DNA of 64,000 nucleotides, taken from Fusibacter tunisiensis (lineage in GTDB: Bacteria > Bacillota > Clostridia > Peptostreptococcales > Acidaminobacteraceae). A program made the position numbers and the translations under genes. Positions 16,687 to 26,105 of the stretch are shown piece after piece. Location of the stretch: contig NZ_JAFBDT010000004.1 of the NCBI RefSeq assembly GCF_016908355.1, positions 105,960 to 169,959 of the forward strand. The letters run 5' to 3'. Positions within the stretch are counted from its first letter, which is position 1; each line of letters opens with the position of its first letter. Below the pieces are notes generated by a model. That model did no database searches and was not told the origin of the DNA. It saw only the letters and a program-made list of their open reading frames with translations.

Positions 16687-16824
16687 TTAAATAAAATTCT
16701 TGATGTATTCAATGCATTCATCACAGATGTAGGAATCTTTGAAAGGGTAAGTGTTGTCGGGTGAGTTACAGATTTTACAAGGTTTTTTTTGGTTTGGATT
16801 AATAATATGTGGTTTGATATGCAT
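16687..16824 (-). CDS. Tiny ClpX-type zinc-finger protein
   Basis: A 45-residue protein with two CxxC pairs: PCKICNSPDN and then SYICDECIEYIKNFI. The spacing and the ICDEC motif closely resemble the N-terminal C4 zinc finger of ClpX, here without any AAA+ ATPase domain. A good ribosome site (AGAAGGGAG) lies seven bases before the ATG on the minus strand. It is convergent with the nitroreductase across a shared terminator and downstream of an XRE regulator on the same strand. It might be an adaptor or a decoy for Clp substrates, but that is inference. Confidence 0.7.
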   Translation of the reverse strand: MHIKPHIINPNQKKPCKICNSPDNTYPFKDSYICDECIEYIKNFI

Positions 16825-16975
16825 TTTGTTTCTCCCTTCTGATTTTGGGAATTATTAGTTTTAATTCCAAATAAAGTATATCATGATAGTCATAGAAGGT
16901 CAAAACAATAGTTAACTTTTTGCAACTTATTACCATATTTGCAAAAATATTAGGCATAAATTTCCAAATCTATGC

Positions 16976-17365
16976 CTAAAGGATTTTCTTTTTATTTGTT
17001 TTATTTTCAGTTTCTTGTTCGATTAATATAAAATGGGCCATTTTGGAGAGATAATCAATAGACTCTGACGTCAGTCGGTCCCATTCAGTTTTTGAGAGAA
17101 CTCTGTAGCATGGATTTGTATAGGCAGGCTCTCCATATTGATCGTATTCTTCTTCTACTAAATCCACTTCTGGAAAATTAATGAGCCATTTAATTTGAAC
17201 GCCAAATTTCAAAGAAAAATCGACTAGAAAATCAACTGATGGAATGCGCTCGTTTTTTTCATATCGATTCAATGTAGATGGCGTTATATTAAGTAGTTTG
17301 GCGGTTTCTTTTTGCGAAAGCTTATTAATAACCCTGATTTCTTTAAGTCTGCTACCATCAAACAT
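16976..17365 (-). CDS. XRE family transcriptional regulator
   Basis: A 129-residue DNA-binding protein. ATG at 17365 is chosen because AAAGGGG is correctly spaced from it; an ATG two codons earlier is too close. The N-terminal 60 residues form a lambda-repressor-type helix-turn-helix: LKEIRVINKLSQKETAKLL then NITPSTLNRYEKNERIPSVD. The C-terminal part, with VEEEYDQYGEPAYTNPCYRV, matches no domain I know. It may control the neighbouring small zinc-finger gene or itself. Confidence 0.85.
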   Translation of the reverse strand: MFDGSRLKEIRVINKLSQKETAKLLNITPSTLNRYEKNERIPSVDFLVDFSLKFGVQIKWLINFPEVDLVEEEYDQYGEPAYTNPCYRVLSKTEWDRLTSESIDYLSKMAHFILIEQETENKTNKKKIL

Positions 17366-17491
17366 ATCCATACCCCTTTGTCTGTTTTATTTTCGGAATT
17401 TGTTGACAGATAAATTTTAGCATAATAGAAATATGGATGCATGCAAAATGCCAAATCGTGTAGAAAATAATTCAAAAATTGCCATTTTGGT

Positions 17492-17513
17492 AATGGGGAC
17501 GGAGGAAAAGCGG
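17492..17513. repeat. REP-like half-site upstream of RAYT
   Basis: AATGGGGACGGAGGAAAAGC carries the same GGGGACGGAGGAAAA core as the palindromes downstream of the transposase. The opposite arm is not seen, so this looks like one half-element or a decayed copy, 74 bases before the transposase start. Confidence 0.7.
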
Positions 17514-17586
17514 AAATAACTGTAATAAATTGTAAATTAATGCAAAAAATGCTACAATGATACTATTCGAAGTTAGGTGGTGACTT

Positions 17587-18384
17587 ATGGGAAGACGCGC
17601 AAGAGAAATTAGTGAAACTTGTATGTATCATATTTATAGTAGAGGAAATGGAAAGCAAAATATTTTTGAATCAGATCGTGATTGTATAGCATTTTTAGAC
17701 AAATTATATGAAGTAAAAGTGTTGTATGGAATTGAAATCCATGCGTATTGTTTAATGACGAATCACTTTCACTTTTTAATGGTCCATGATGACCTGGGAC
17801 GAATTTCGAAGGCTATGCAAGTGTTATTGAGTTATCATGCAACACGTTTCAATCTTGTGTATGATCGATCCGGCGTCTTATTTGGGAATCGATTTTTTAG
17901 TGTCCCTGTTGAAAATGAGACTCACTATGTTAATTTGGTGAAGTATATTCATTATAACCCAATTCGATCAAAAATATGTGAATTTCCTCATGAATATCCA
18001 TGGAGTAGCTACGGTGAAGTTATTTTCCCAAGAGAACGTAAGCTGGTTGATGCCACTCAATTGATAAAAAACTTCCAAAACATATATGGACAGAACAAAG
18101 AAGGCATGCAGTGGTTTCTATCAAAGCACGAACATTCGGAAACGTTGGATTCGATATTCTTTGAAGGCTACGACTTGAGTTCGAGTGAGAGAAATTACTT
18201 GCTTGAACAAATCGAGTCGGTTTATGATGGCAATATCAAGCAAATTGCGTCTATGGAAAATGAAGAGCGTGACGCGCATATTCGGAAATTATACTTTGAT
18301 GCCCGAATAAAAATTCGACATATTGAGAGGTTAACAGGTATATCAAAGCGAATTATTAAAAGAATTTGCAACAAGAAAGTATGA
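17587..18384 (+). CDS. REP-associated tyrosine transposase (RAYT)
   Basis: A 265-residue Y1/HUH transposase of the RAYT group, domesticated relatives of IS200/IS605 TnpA that act on REP palindromes. The HUH motif is H60-F61-H62 within HAYCLMTNHFHFLM. The family helix with the candidate tyrosine is in THYVNLVKYIHYNPIRSK, followed by PWSSYGEV. A C-terminal segment (ERLTGISKRIIKRICNKK) looks like a small helix-turn-helix. It is flanked by GGGGACGG-type palindromes at 17492 and 18421, the arrangement expected for a RAYT and its substrates. The gene looks intact. Confidence 0.92.
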   Translation: MGRRAREISETCMYHIYSRGNGKQNIFESDRDCIAFLDKLYEVKVLYGIEIHAYCLMTNHFHFLMVHDDLGRISKAMQVLLSYHATRFNLVYDRSGVLFGNRFFSVPVENETHYVNLVKYIHYNPIRSKICEFPHEYPWSSYGEVIFPRERKLVDATQLIKNFQNIYGQNKEGMQWFLSKHEHSETLDSIFFEGYDLSSSERNYLLEQIESVYDGNIKQIASMENEERDAHIRKLYFDARIKIRHIERLTGISKRIIKRICNKKV

Positions 18385-18420
18385 CATTTTTGGAATACAA
18401 GTTATAATTAATAAAAGAAG

Positions 18421-18468
18421 TCAAATAGGGACAGGTCAGGGGTCCATTTTTCCTCCGTCCCCATTTGA
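18421..18468. repeat. REP-like palindrome downstream of RAYT
   Basis: TCAAAT...GGGAC and GTCCCCATTTGA form inverted ends around AGGTCAGGGGTCCATTTTTC and CTCC. The element carries TTTTTCCTCCGTCCCC, the complement of the core upstream of the transposase. Confidence 0.8.
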
Positions 18469-18480
18469 AAGGAGGGTTTT

Positions 18481-19008
18481 ATGCTAGATGGTAAAAAGGT
18501 AAGATTGCGCGCCTATCATAAGGAAGATTTAGAAACAGTTGTGACTTTAATTAATGATCCTGATGTTAAAAAGTTGTTGACACCTGGTATACCATTTCCG
18601 TATACATTAGAGGATGAAAACAAGTGGTATGAATCGATTTCAGGAAACAGTACAGGTCTTTATAATTTCGCAATTGAAACTTTGGAAGACTCAGTTTATC
18701 TAGGTGGATGTGGGATTAATAGTATTGATTGGAAAAACAGTGTTGCTGTTATAGGAATTTTTATAGGAAGAAAAGATTATTGGGGAAAAGGTTTCGGGAC
18801 TGATGCCATGGAGGTGCTTATTGACTTTATATTTGATCAAATGAATATTCGAAAAATAAGACTAAACGTTTTTGAATTCAATGTACGTGCATATAAATCT
18901 TATCTAAAATGTGGTTTTAAAGTAGAAGGGACATTGAAAGCTGAAATTTTTAGAGATGGCAGATATTATGATGAATATATCATGGGATTATTTAGGGATG
19001 ATCGATGA
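18481..19008 (+). CDS. GNAT family N-acetyltransferase (RimJ/RimL-like)
   Basis: A 175-residue acetyl-CoA-dependent acetyltransferase. It starts MLDGKKVRLRAYHKEDLETV, typical of the Acetyltransf_3 branch. The acetyl-CoA loop is GRKDYWGKGFGTDAMEVLID, and the C-terminal FEFNVRAYKSYLKCGFKVEG is the usual ending of the fold. The substrate (protein N-terminus, amino acid or antibiotic) cannot be read. The ribosome site AAAGGAGGG lies just inside the boundary of the REP-like element; the gene is enclosed between two such elements. Confidence 0.9.
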   Translation: MLDGKKVRLRAYHKEDLETVVTLINDPDVKKLLTPGIPFPYTLEDENKWYESISGNSTGLYNFAIETLEDSVYLGGCGINSIDWKNSVAVIGIFIGRKDYWGKGFGTDAMEVLIDFIFDQMNIRKIRLNVFEFNVRAYKSYLKCGFKVEGTLKAEIFRDGRYYDEYIMGLFRDDR

Positions 19009-19020
19009 CGAGTGAAAAAT

Positions 19021-19110
19021 CATCTTCAATTGGGGACAGGTCAGGGGCCCATTTTTCCTCCGTCCCCATTTAACAGGGGTCCATTTTTCCTCCGTCCCCA
19101 ATTGAAGATG
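19021..19110. repeat. Nested REP-like element with 17-bp inverted ends
   Basis: Perfect 17-base inverted ends (19021-19037 and 19094-19110, the latter GTCCCCAATTGAAGATG) enclose two tandem copies of a GGGG-Y-CCATTTTTCCTCCGTCCCC unit. It looks like a duplication or insertion of one REP unit inside another. Confidence 0.85.
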
Positions 19111-19162
19111 GGAGCGGGTTATGTTAGAATAAGGGGAAGTGAAAGAGAGAGAGGTGCATGGT

Positions 19163-19756
19163 GTGTATATTGAAGCTATTTTAATTGGACTGCTGATTGG
19201 CTTTATACGAAATGGAAGGATTGCAAATTTTAACAATGCTAGGTTTAAAGGTTGGGCGTTGATTATACCGGCTTTTTTAGCATACTTAGTGCCGTATGGT
19301 TTAGGTTTGTTTGACATTCCGTTTGATACACCCGAAATATTCCCTTTTGCAGCCATGGGATTTGTAGCACTTATCGCACTTTTGAACCTTGAAAAAACAG
19401 GAATGAAACTCTTTTTCACTGGTGTGGCTTTGAATTTAATTGTAACGGCTATAAATGGATTTTTTATGCCCATTGATCTGGAAATGATGAGGGGATTGGG
19501 CTATGACTCATTTGTTGAATCCATTGTAAATGGCAGTGTCGTTAATTATATGGACAGTACAAATGCAGTATCATGGAGTGTTTATCTTGGGAAAATTATT
19601 GGATTGCCTAAAGTATATCCACTGGCTAGCGTTATTAGTATAGGGGATATTTTAGTGTCCCTAGGCATGGTTATGACCATACAAAACGAGATGATGCTTC
19701 ATTCCATGCGCGTTAAAGGATCCATGGTACGTTTCTCTTACAAATCTAGAATATAA
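19163..19756 (+). CDS. DUF5317 family membrane protein
   Basis: A 197-residue integral membrane protein with about five to six hydrophobic segments. GTG at 19163 (VYIEAILIGLLIGFIRNGRI) is chosen because GAGAGAGAGAGG lies about nine bases ahead; a GTG at 19139 would lie upstream of that site. Family-like features are the N-terminal GLLIGFIRNGRIANFNN pattern and the Asn/Asp-rich loop near residue 130 with VVNYMDSTNA. Function unknown. Confidence 0.75.
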   Translation: MYIEAILIGLLIGFIRNGRIANFNNARFKGWALIIPAFLAYLVPYGLGLFDIPFDTPEIFPFAAMGFVALIALLNLEKTGMKLFFTGVALNLIVTAINGFFMPIDLEMMRGLGYDSFVESIVNGSVVNYMDSTNAVSWSVYLGKIIGLPKVYPLASVISIGDILVSLGMVMTIQNEMMLHSMRVKGSMVRFSYKSRI

Positions 19757-19903
19757 GTTGTGAATAGGCCCTCTTTGGTTGCTTTTACAAGGTAATCTAT
19801 GAGGGTTTTGCCATGTGTTTTCATTCACAAATTGTTTGAAAATTATCAAATAAAACTATGATATAATAGAAGACAAGTGACTAAGCACGAAAGGATGAGT
19901 GTT

Positions 19904-22645
19904 ATGAATTTAATGAAAGCTTTATTCGGCGATATTAATCAAAAAGAAATTAAAAAAATCGAGAAAATCGTCGATGAAATAGAGAACCTGGAGCCACAGA
20001 TTGCATCATATGACGATGTAAAACTCAGTGAACAGACAGGACTATTAAGAGACAGGCTGAACAAGGGTGAAAGTCTGAATGATATCTTGGTTGAAGCGCT
20101 TGCTACGGCAAGAGAAGCAGCAAAAAGAGTAGTGGGTATGCGGGCTTACAGGGTTCAATTGATTGGTGCAATTGTTTTGCATCAAGGCCGTATAGCAGAG
20201 ATGAAAACAGGTGAAGGTAAAACCTTAGTAGCACCACTGGCGGCTTATTTAAATGCACTTACTGGTGAAGGCGTACATATTATTACAGTCAATGACTACC
20301 TAGCAGAACGGGATAAAGAATGGATGGGCAAAATCTTTGAGTTCATGGGGATGACCGTTGGGTGTGTTGTACATGGTGTTGAAGGTGAAGATCGGCGAAA
20401 TGCCTATTTGGCTGATGTAACTTATGGAACCAATAATGAGTTTGGTTTCGACTACTTGCGTGACAACATGGCAATGCGCAAAGAACGACTCGTACAAAGA
20501 CCACTTAATTACGCAATCGTAGATGAAGTGGACAGCATACTCATTGACGAAGCAAGGACCCCGCTTATTATTTCCGGTGAAAGTGCAAAATCTACCGACT
20601 TATACCGAGTGGCGGATAGATTTGCAACAACGCTTAATAAAGAAACAGACGTTAAAATAGATGAAAAAGCCAGATCCATATCACTTACAGATGGCGCAGT
20701 CGTTGATAAATTTGGTCAGGTTGAAGAGGGCAGTGAATCCAAGAATGGCGTCCACAAAGCAGAGCAATATTTCAACCTTGAAAACTTAAGCGATCCTGAG
20801 AATATTGAAATATCGCATCATATTAACCAAGCCATCCGAGCACGATTCTTAATGAAACGTGATGTGGACTACATTGTAAAAGATGGCGAAATTATTATCG
20901 TTGATGAATTTACAGGACGACTAATGCACGGACGTCGATATTCAAATGGTTTGCATCAGGCAATTGAGGCGAAAGAAGGGATTGAAGTTCGGAAAGAATC
21001 TCAAACCTTAGCGACAATTACCATTCAGAATTACTTTAGAATGTATAAAAAATTAGCGGGTATGACAGGAACTGCAAAAACAGAAGAAGACGAATTTAGA
21101 CACATATATAACATGGATGTTGTTCAAATTCCAACCAATAAGCCAGTGGTGAGAGAAGACTTGGACGATGCCATTTACAAAAATCTAAAAGGGAAATTTG
21201 AGTCCGTATTAAATGACATTGAAACGCGTCATGCAAAGGGACAGCCGGTTCTAGTGGGTACAATCAGCATTGAAACATCAGAATTCCTTGGGAAACTTCT
21301 TAAAAAACGTGGGATACCGCATGAAGTCCTCAACGCAAAACAACATGAAAGAGAAGCTGAAATAGTAGCACAGGCTGGTCGTTTTGGGGCGGTGACCATT
21401 GCAACAAACATGGCAGGTCGAGGGACTGACATTGTTTTGGGGGGAAATCCTGAATTTTTAGCAAAACGAGACATGCTTAAAAAAGGGTATTCTGAAGCCA
21501 TTATTCATAGAGTTTCCAGTCCTTTTGTGGGAGATGACCCAGAAGTACTTGAAGCCAAACCGGTTTATGAAACACTTTATGAAACCTATAAAAAAGTGAC
21601 AGACGATGAAGCGACAAAAGTGAAAGAAGCAGGTGGACTTCACATTATCGGGACTGAGCGTCATGAGTCGAGGCGAATTGACAACCAACTTAGAGGACGT
21701 TCGGGTCGTCAAGGTGACCCAGGATCTTCTCAGTTTTACATTTCATTTGAAGATGATCTCATGCGCTTATTTGTAAGTGACCGGGCAAAGGGAATTGTTG
21801 AGTCACTTGGCTTTGAAGAAGACATGCAACTGGAAAACAAAATGCTCACGAAATCCATTGAAAACGCACAAAAACGTGTGGAGGGCAGAAACTTTTCCAT
21901 TCGTAAACATGTGCTTCAGTATGATGATGTTATCAACAAACAACGTGAAATTATATATGGGCAACGAAATAAAGTCATGCATGGTGAAGACATTAGGGCC
22001 TACATTGTTGGCATGATTGAAAAAGTTATAGATCGCGCAATTCCAATGTTTACAGAAGGTTATAAATACCCTGAAGAATGGGATTTGGATGGCCTCCTGG
22101 CTTATCTTCATCCAATATTTTTGCCACAGGGCGCCATTGTATTTAGTGACGTGGAGTCTTTGACAAAGGCCTCTTTAAAAGAAATAATTCTTGAAAAAGC
22201 AGAAGTCTTGTATGCAGAAAAAGAAGCTGAAATTGGCATAGAAAGAATGCGGGATGTGGAACGTGCAATTTTATTAAGAGTTGTGGATTTCCACTGGATT
22301 GACCACATTGATGCAATGGATGACTTGAAGCAAGGCATTGGACTTAGAGCAGTTGGACAACAGGATCCTGTGGCAGCCTATAAAATGGAAGGTTTTGCAA
22401 TGTTTGAAGAACTCATTGCTACGATACAGGAAGAAACCATTAAGGCCTTATTCCATGCAAGCATTCGAACTGAAACAGAACATAAAAGCGTCGCGGTAGT
22501 AAAAAATGAATCCCACTTAGGCTCAGGCAATCAAAAACCTGCTAAGACATTTAAAAGTGACAAGAAGGTTGGGCGCAATGACCCTTGTCCATGTGGGAGT
22601 GGCAAGAAGTATAAAAAATGTTGTGGGGCAAACACAAACGACTAA
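19904..22645 (+). CDS. secA: Preprotein translocase ATPase SecA
   Basis: SecA is the cytoplasmic motor that pushes unfolded secretory proteins through SecYEG. ATG at 19904 ([20 protein letters not shown]) is preferred over an in-frame GTG at 19877, as AAAGGA at 19890-19895 is well spaced. In the 913-residue product, Walker A is [13 protein letters not shown] (about residue 100) and the DEAD-type motif is [17 protein letters not shown]. The helicase C motifs include [16 protein letters not shown] and [20 protein letters not shown]. The C-terminal zinc motif is [16 protein letters not shown]. prfB follows, the order found across Firmicutes. Confidence 0.98.
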   Translation: MNLMKALFGDINQKEIKKIEKIVDEIENLEPQIASYDDVKLSEQTGLLRDRLNKGESLNDILVEALATAREAAKRVVGMRAYRVQLIGAIVLHQGRIAEMKTGEGKTLVAPLAAYLNALTGEGVHIITVNDYLAERDKEWMGKIFEFMGMTVGCVVHGVEGEDRRNAYLADVTYGTNNEFGFDYLRDNMAMRKERLVQRPLNYAIVDEVDSILIDEARTPLIISGESAKSTDLYRVADRFATTLNKETDVKIDEKARSISLTDGAVVDKFGQVEEGSESKNGVHKAEQYFNLENLSDPENIEISHHINQAIRARFLMKRDVDYIVKDGEIIIVDEFTGRLMHGRRYSNGLHQAIEAKEGIEVRKESQTLATITIQNYFRMYKKLAGMTGTAKTEEDEFRHIYNMDVVQIPTNKPVVREDLDDAIYKNLKGKFESVLNDIETRHAKGQPVLVGTISIETSEFLGKLLKKRGIPHEVLNAKQHEREAEIVAQAGRFGAVTIATNMAGRGTDIVLGGNPEFLAKRDMLKKGYSEAIIHRVSSPFVGDDPEVLEAKPVYETLYETYKKVTDDEATKVKEAGGLHIIGTERHESRRIDNQLRGRSGRQGDPGSSQFYISFEDDLMRLFVSDRAKGIVESLGFEEDMQLENKMLTKSIENAQKRVEGRNFSIRKHVLQYDDVINKQREIIYGQRNKVMHGEDIRAYIVGMIEKVIDRAIPMFTEGYKYPEEWDLDGLLAYLHPIFLPQGAIVFSDVESLTKASLKEIILEKAEVLYAEKEAEIGIERMRDVERAILLRVVDFHWIDHIDAMDDLKQGIGLRAVGQQDPVAAYKMEGFAMFEELIATIQEETIKALFHASIRTETEHKSVAVVKNESHLGSGNQKPAKTFKSDKKVGRNDPCPCGSGKKYKKCCGANTND

Positions 22646-22657
22646 TCTTAATTTTAG

Positions 22658-22688
22658 ACTTCCGTCCGGGCATGCCTAGGCGGAAGTT
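22658..22688. other. Hairpin between secA and prfB
   Basis: ACTTCCG pairs with CGGAAGT around GTCCGGGCATGCCTAGG-type inner bases. The T-run after it is weak (CGCATTTTA), so termination is possible but not certain. Confidence 0.5.
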
Positions 22689-22724
22689 CGCATTTTATCG
22701 CATGACAATACAAAGGAGGGTTTT

Positions 22725-23844
22725 ATGATTGTACTTGAAAAATACCAACGGGAAGTTAAAAAAATAAAGGCGTCTATCGCTGAGCTTGAGGTGTCTCTTT
22801 GACCTGGCTAATGCCAAGTATAAAATAGAAGAGATTGAAATGGACATGACAGCACCTGATTTTTGGGATGATAACGATCAGGCCCAAGTGAAACTAAAAA
22901 TGCAGAAAGCCCTTAAGACAAAAATAGAAAAATATGAAGGCCTTATGAACAGTGTAGAAGATCTAGAGGCCCTTTGTGAATTGGCAATTGAGGAAGAAGA
23001 TGCTTCTCTTGAGGATGAAGTGGTTTCTATTTATACATCTGTGGAAAAAGCGTATGAGAAAATGCGGCTGGAGACTTTGCTTACTGGGAATTACGATGCC
23101 AACAATGCCATTTTATCCATACATGCAGGCTCAGGCGGGACAGATGCTCAAGATTGGGCTGAAATGCTTTTCAGGATGTATAGAAGATGGGGCGATTCCC
23201 GGGGGTATGGTGTAAAAATTTTAGATTTGCAACGGGATACAGAAGCGGGTATAAAAAATGTTTCAATGCTGTTCGAAGGCTTGAATGCATATGGATTTTT
23301 AAAATCAGAAAAAGGCGTTCATAGAATCGTTAGAATTTCACCATTTGACTCATCTGGAAAAAGGCACACCTCTTTTGCATCGGTGGATGTTATGCCTGAA
23401 CTGGATAACACGGTTGAAGTGGACATCAATCCTGTAGACCTTAAAATTGATACTTATAGGGCTTCAGGTGCAGGTGGGCAACATGTCAACACAACAGATT
23501 CTGCAGTCCGAATAACGCATATGCCAACTGGCGTGGTCGTACAGTGTCAAAATGAACGGTCACAGACAGCAAACAGAGATACAGCCATGCGAATGCTTAT
23601 GGGAAAATTAATTGAACTTAAAGAACGGGAGCAAAAAGACAAAATAGAAGATTTAGCAGGTGATTATTCTCAAATCACCTGGGGGTCTCAAATTAGGTCT
23701 TATGTCTTCCACCCATATAATATGGTGAAAGATCATAGAACGGGTGCGGAAATGGGAAATATTCAAGCAGTTATGGATGGGGATATAGACCTGTTTATTG
23801 ACAGTTATTTGAAAGGGGAAACAGCAAATGAATCAAGTGAATGA
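22725..23844 (+). CDS. prfB: Peptide chain release factor 2, programmed frameshift
   Basis: RF2 recognises UGA and UAA stop codons. Translation starts at ATG 22725 (MIVLEKYQREVKK), behind AAAGGAGGG, and meets an in-frame TGA at 22800-22802. The sequence there is CTT-TGA-C with a Shine-Dalgarno-like GAGGTG at 22788-22793, the known +1 autoregulatory frameshift. After slippage at CTT, reading continues with GAC 22801, giving 372 residues. RF2 features are GSGGTDAQDWAEML, the SPFDSSGKRHTSFA stretch (SPF tripeptide) and the catalytic GAGGQHVNTTDSAVR. The end overlaps tex by 17 bases. Confidence 0.97.
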
Positions 23845-26026
23845 TCTAATCGTCCGTCAACTTTCTAAGGAATTGAAGTTAGGGACGAAACAAATTGAAG
23901 CAACCATTGCATTAATTGATGAAGGGAATACCATTCCCTTTATAGCCCGTTACCGTAAAGAGGCAACTGGTGGGATTAGCGACGAAGTTTTGCGTGATTT
24001 TGATGACCGGCTTAAGTATTTAAGAAATCTTCAGGCACGAAAAGAAGAAGTGATCCGGATTATTGAAGAGCAGGGCAAACTCACGGATGACTTGAAGGCG
24101 GATATTGAATCGGCAACGGTCCTTCAAAAAGTTGAGGATTTATACAGACCTTATAAACAGAAGAAAAGTACAAGAGCTTCTAAAGCCATTGAAAAGGGCC
24201 TTGAACCTTTAGCGGATATCATTTGGGCAGAAGACTTTCTCGATGGCGATTTTGAAAGTGTTGCCACCACTTATATAGATGAAGAAAAAGGTCTAGAAAC
24301 TGTAGAGCAAGTCATCCAAGGTGCAATGGATATTGTCGCTGAAAGAATTTCGGATTCTCCAGATTATAGGGCTTTTATCAGAGAAGCGAACTTACGGCAT
24401 GGTGTTATTGAATCTGTTGCAGTTGATGCTGAAGAACAAACAGTTTATGAGATGTACTATGATTTCAATGAAGGTGTATCCAAAATTGCCAATCACCGAG
24501 TTTTAGCTTTGAACAGGGGTGAAAAAGAGAAAAAGTTAAAAGTGAAATTGATCAGTCCAGATGCAGATTTGGTAGAAGAAATCAAAAAGCGACAAATTAT
24601 GGATACCCGCGCCCTTACAACACATTACCTTGAAGCTGCGATTGAAGATGCCTATAAGAGGTTAATCGCGCCATCAATCGAGCGTGAAGTCAGAAATCAC
24701 TTGTCTGAACGTGCTGAAGAGGAAGCGATTAAAGTTTTCGGTAAAAATACAAAAGCTCTACTTCTGGTTCCACCTGTTAAAGATGTTAGAGTTTTGGCCA
24801 TAGACCCAAGTTATCGGACTGGCTGTAAACTTGCTGTACTTGATGAAACCGGTAAACTTTTGGAATATGCAACCATTTATCCCAATGCGCCTCAAAATAA
24901 AGTTAAAGAATCTAAAGCTGTTTTGACAAAACTCATAAAAAAATACAACACTCAGATTATTCCAATTGGAAATGGAACGGCATCAAGAGAAACAGAGCAA
25001 CTTGTGGCGGAACTTATTCAAGAGCTGGATATGGAAGTGTATTACACAATTGTCAGTGAAGCGGGTGCCTCGGTATACTCGGCATCTAAATTGGCAACAG
25101 AAGAGTATCCAGATATTGACGTTTCCATTAGAGGTGCAATCTCAATCGGTAGACGTCTACAGGACCCATTGGCAGAACTAGTTAAAATCGATCCAAAACA
25201 CATTGGTGTTGGTCAATACCAGCACGATGTAAATCAGAAGAAATTAGAAGAACAACTTGGCAATGTGGTAGAAGATTGTGTAAACAGTGTGGGCGTGGAC
25301 TTAAATACAGCGACACCTTCCTTGCTCGCTTATGTTGCTGGAATTACCAGTACCATAGCCAAAAATATAGTGGCTTATCGGGATGAAAACGGTAAATTTA
25401 ATAGCCGTAAGGAACTCATAAAAGTGAAGCGATTGGGTGAAAAAGTTTTTGAGCAGTGTGCAGGCTTTTTAAGAATTGCAGATGGAAAGAATCCTCTTGA
25501 CAATACCGCGGTCCACCCAGAAGCGTATTCAGATACGGAAAAATTATTGACACTTTTGGGCTATGATCTGAAAGCGCTTGAAAAAAATGCCCTTATGGAC
25601 ATTGACTTGCGTATTGGTCAATTTGCAGGGCTTGACCGAGAAAAGGGACTCAGAGAACTCTCAAATCGCTTGGAAATTGGACTTCCAACCCTTAAAGATA
25701 TTGTTGAAGAACTGAAAAAACCAGGGCGGGACCCAAGAGATGAAATGCCAAAACCATTTTTTAGAAGTGATGTTTTAAAAATGGAAGATTTATCAGAAGG
25801 CATGATTTTAACAGGAACGGTTCGTAATGTCGTAGACTTTGGTGCCTTTGTAGATATTGGTGTCAAGCAAGATGGCTTGGTGCATATTTCTGAACTGGCA
25901 GATCGATTTGTAAAAAATCCAATGGATGTGGTTTCGGTAGGGGATACGGTATCGGTTAAAATTAAAGGCATTGATTTGAACCGTGGAAAAATTGCTTTAA
26001 CCATGCGAAATATTTCAGAAAATTAG
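23828..26026 (+). CDS. tex: Tex family RNA-binding protein
   Basis: Tex is a cytoplasmic nucleic-acid-binding protein related to eukaryotic Spt6; it influences transcription and RNA handling. The 732-residue product has the Tex N-terminal domain (residues 1-190, with TIPFIARYRKEATGG), a YqgF-like RNase H fold from about 325 (VLAIDPSYRTGCKLAVLD), and a helix-hairpin-helix region near 500 (NTATPSLLAYVAGIT). A C-terminal S1 domain spans about 655-728 (GMILTGTVRNVVDFGAFVDI). The start overlaps prfB, suggesting coupled translation. Confidence 0.96.
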   Translation: MNQVNDLIVRQLSKELKLGTKQIEATIALIDEGNTIPFIARYRKEATGGISDEVLRDFDDRLKYLRNLQARKEEVIRIIEEQGKLTDDLKADIESATVLQKVEDLYRPYKQKKSTRASKAIEKGLEPLADIIWAEDFLDGDFESVATTYIDEEKGLETVEQVIQGAMDIVAERISDSPDYRAFIREANLRHGVIESVAVDAEEQTVYEMYYDFNEGVSKIANHRVLALNRGEKEKKLKVKLISPDADLVEEIKKRQIMDTRALTTHYLEAAIEDAYKRLIAPSIEREVRNHLSERAEEEAIKVFGKNTKALLLVPPVKDVRVLAIDPSYRTGCKLAVLDETGKLLEYATIYPNAPQNKVKESKAVLTKLIKKYNTQIIPIGNGTASRETEQLVAELIQELDMEVYYTIVSEAGASVYSASKLATEEYPDIDVSIRGAISIGRRLQDPLAELVKIDPKHIGVGQYQHDVNQKKLEEQLGNVVEDCVNSVGVDLNTATPSLLAYVAGITSTIAKNIVAYRDENGKFNSRKELIKVKRLGEKVFEQCAGFLRIADGKNPLDNTAVHPEAYSDTEKLLTLLGYDLKALEKNALMDIDLRIGQFAGLDREKGLRELSNRLEIGLPTLKDIVEELKKPGRDPRDEMPKPFFRSDVLKMEDLSEGMILTGTVRNVVDFGAFVDIGVKQDGLVHISELADRFVKNPMDVVSVGDTVSVKIKGIDLNRGKIALTMRNISEN

Positions 26027-26105
26027 TGAAATGGGTGAAAAATCATGTTATAATTTATTTAGTTAACCGAAATAAATAAGACACATTTTTAGTTTGGGGG
26101 GTATT

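Noticed and set aside
22725..22803. In-frame TGA near the start of prfB read as a frameshift mutation
   Set aside because: CTT-TGA-C with a Shine-Dalgarno-like GAGGTG upstream is the known programmed +1 frameshift of RF2 genes, not damage.
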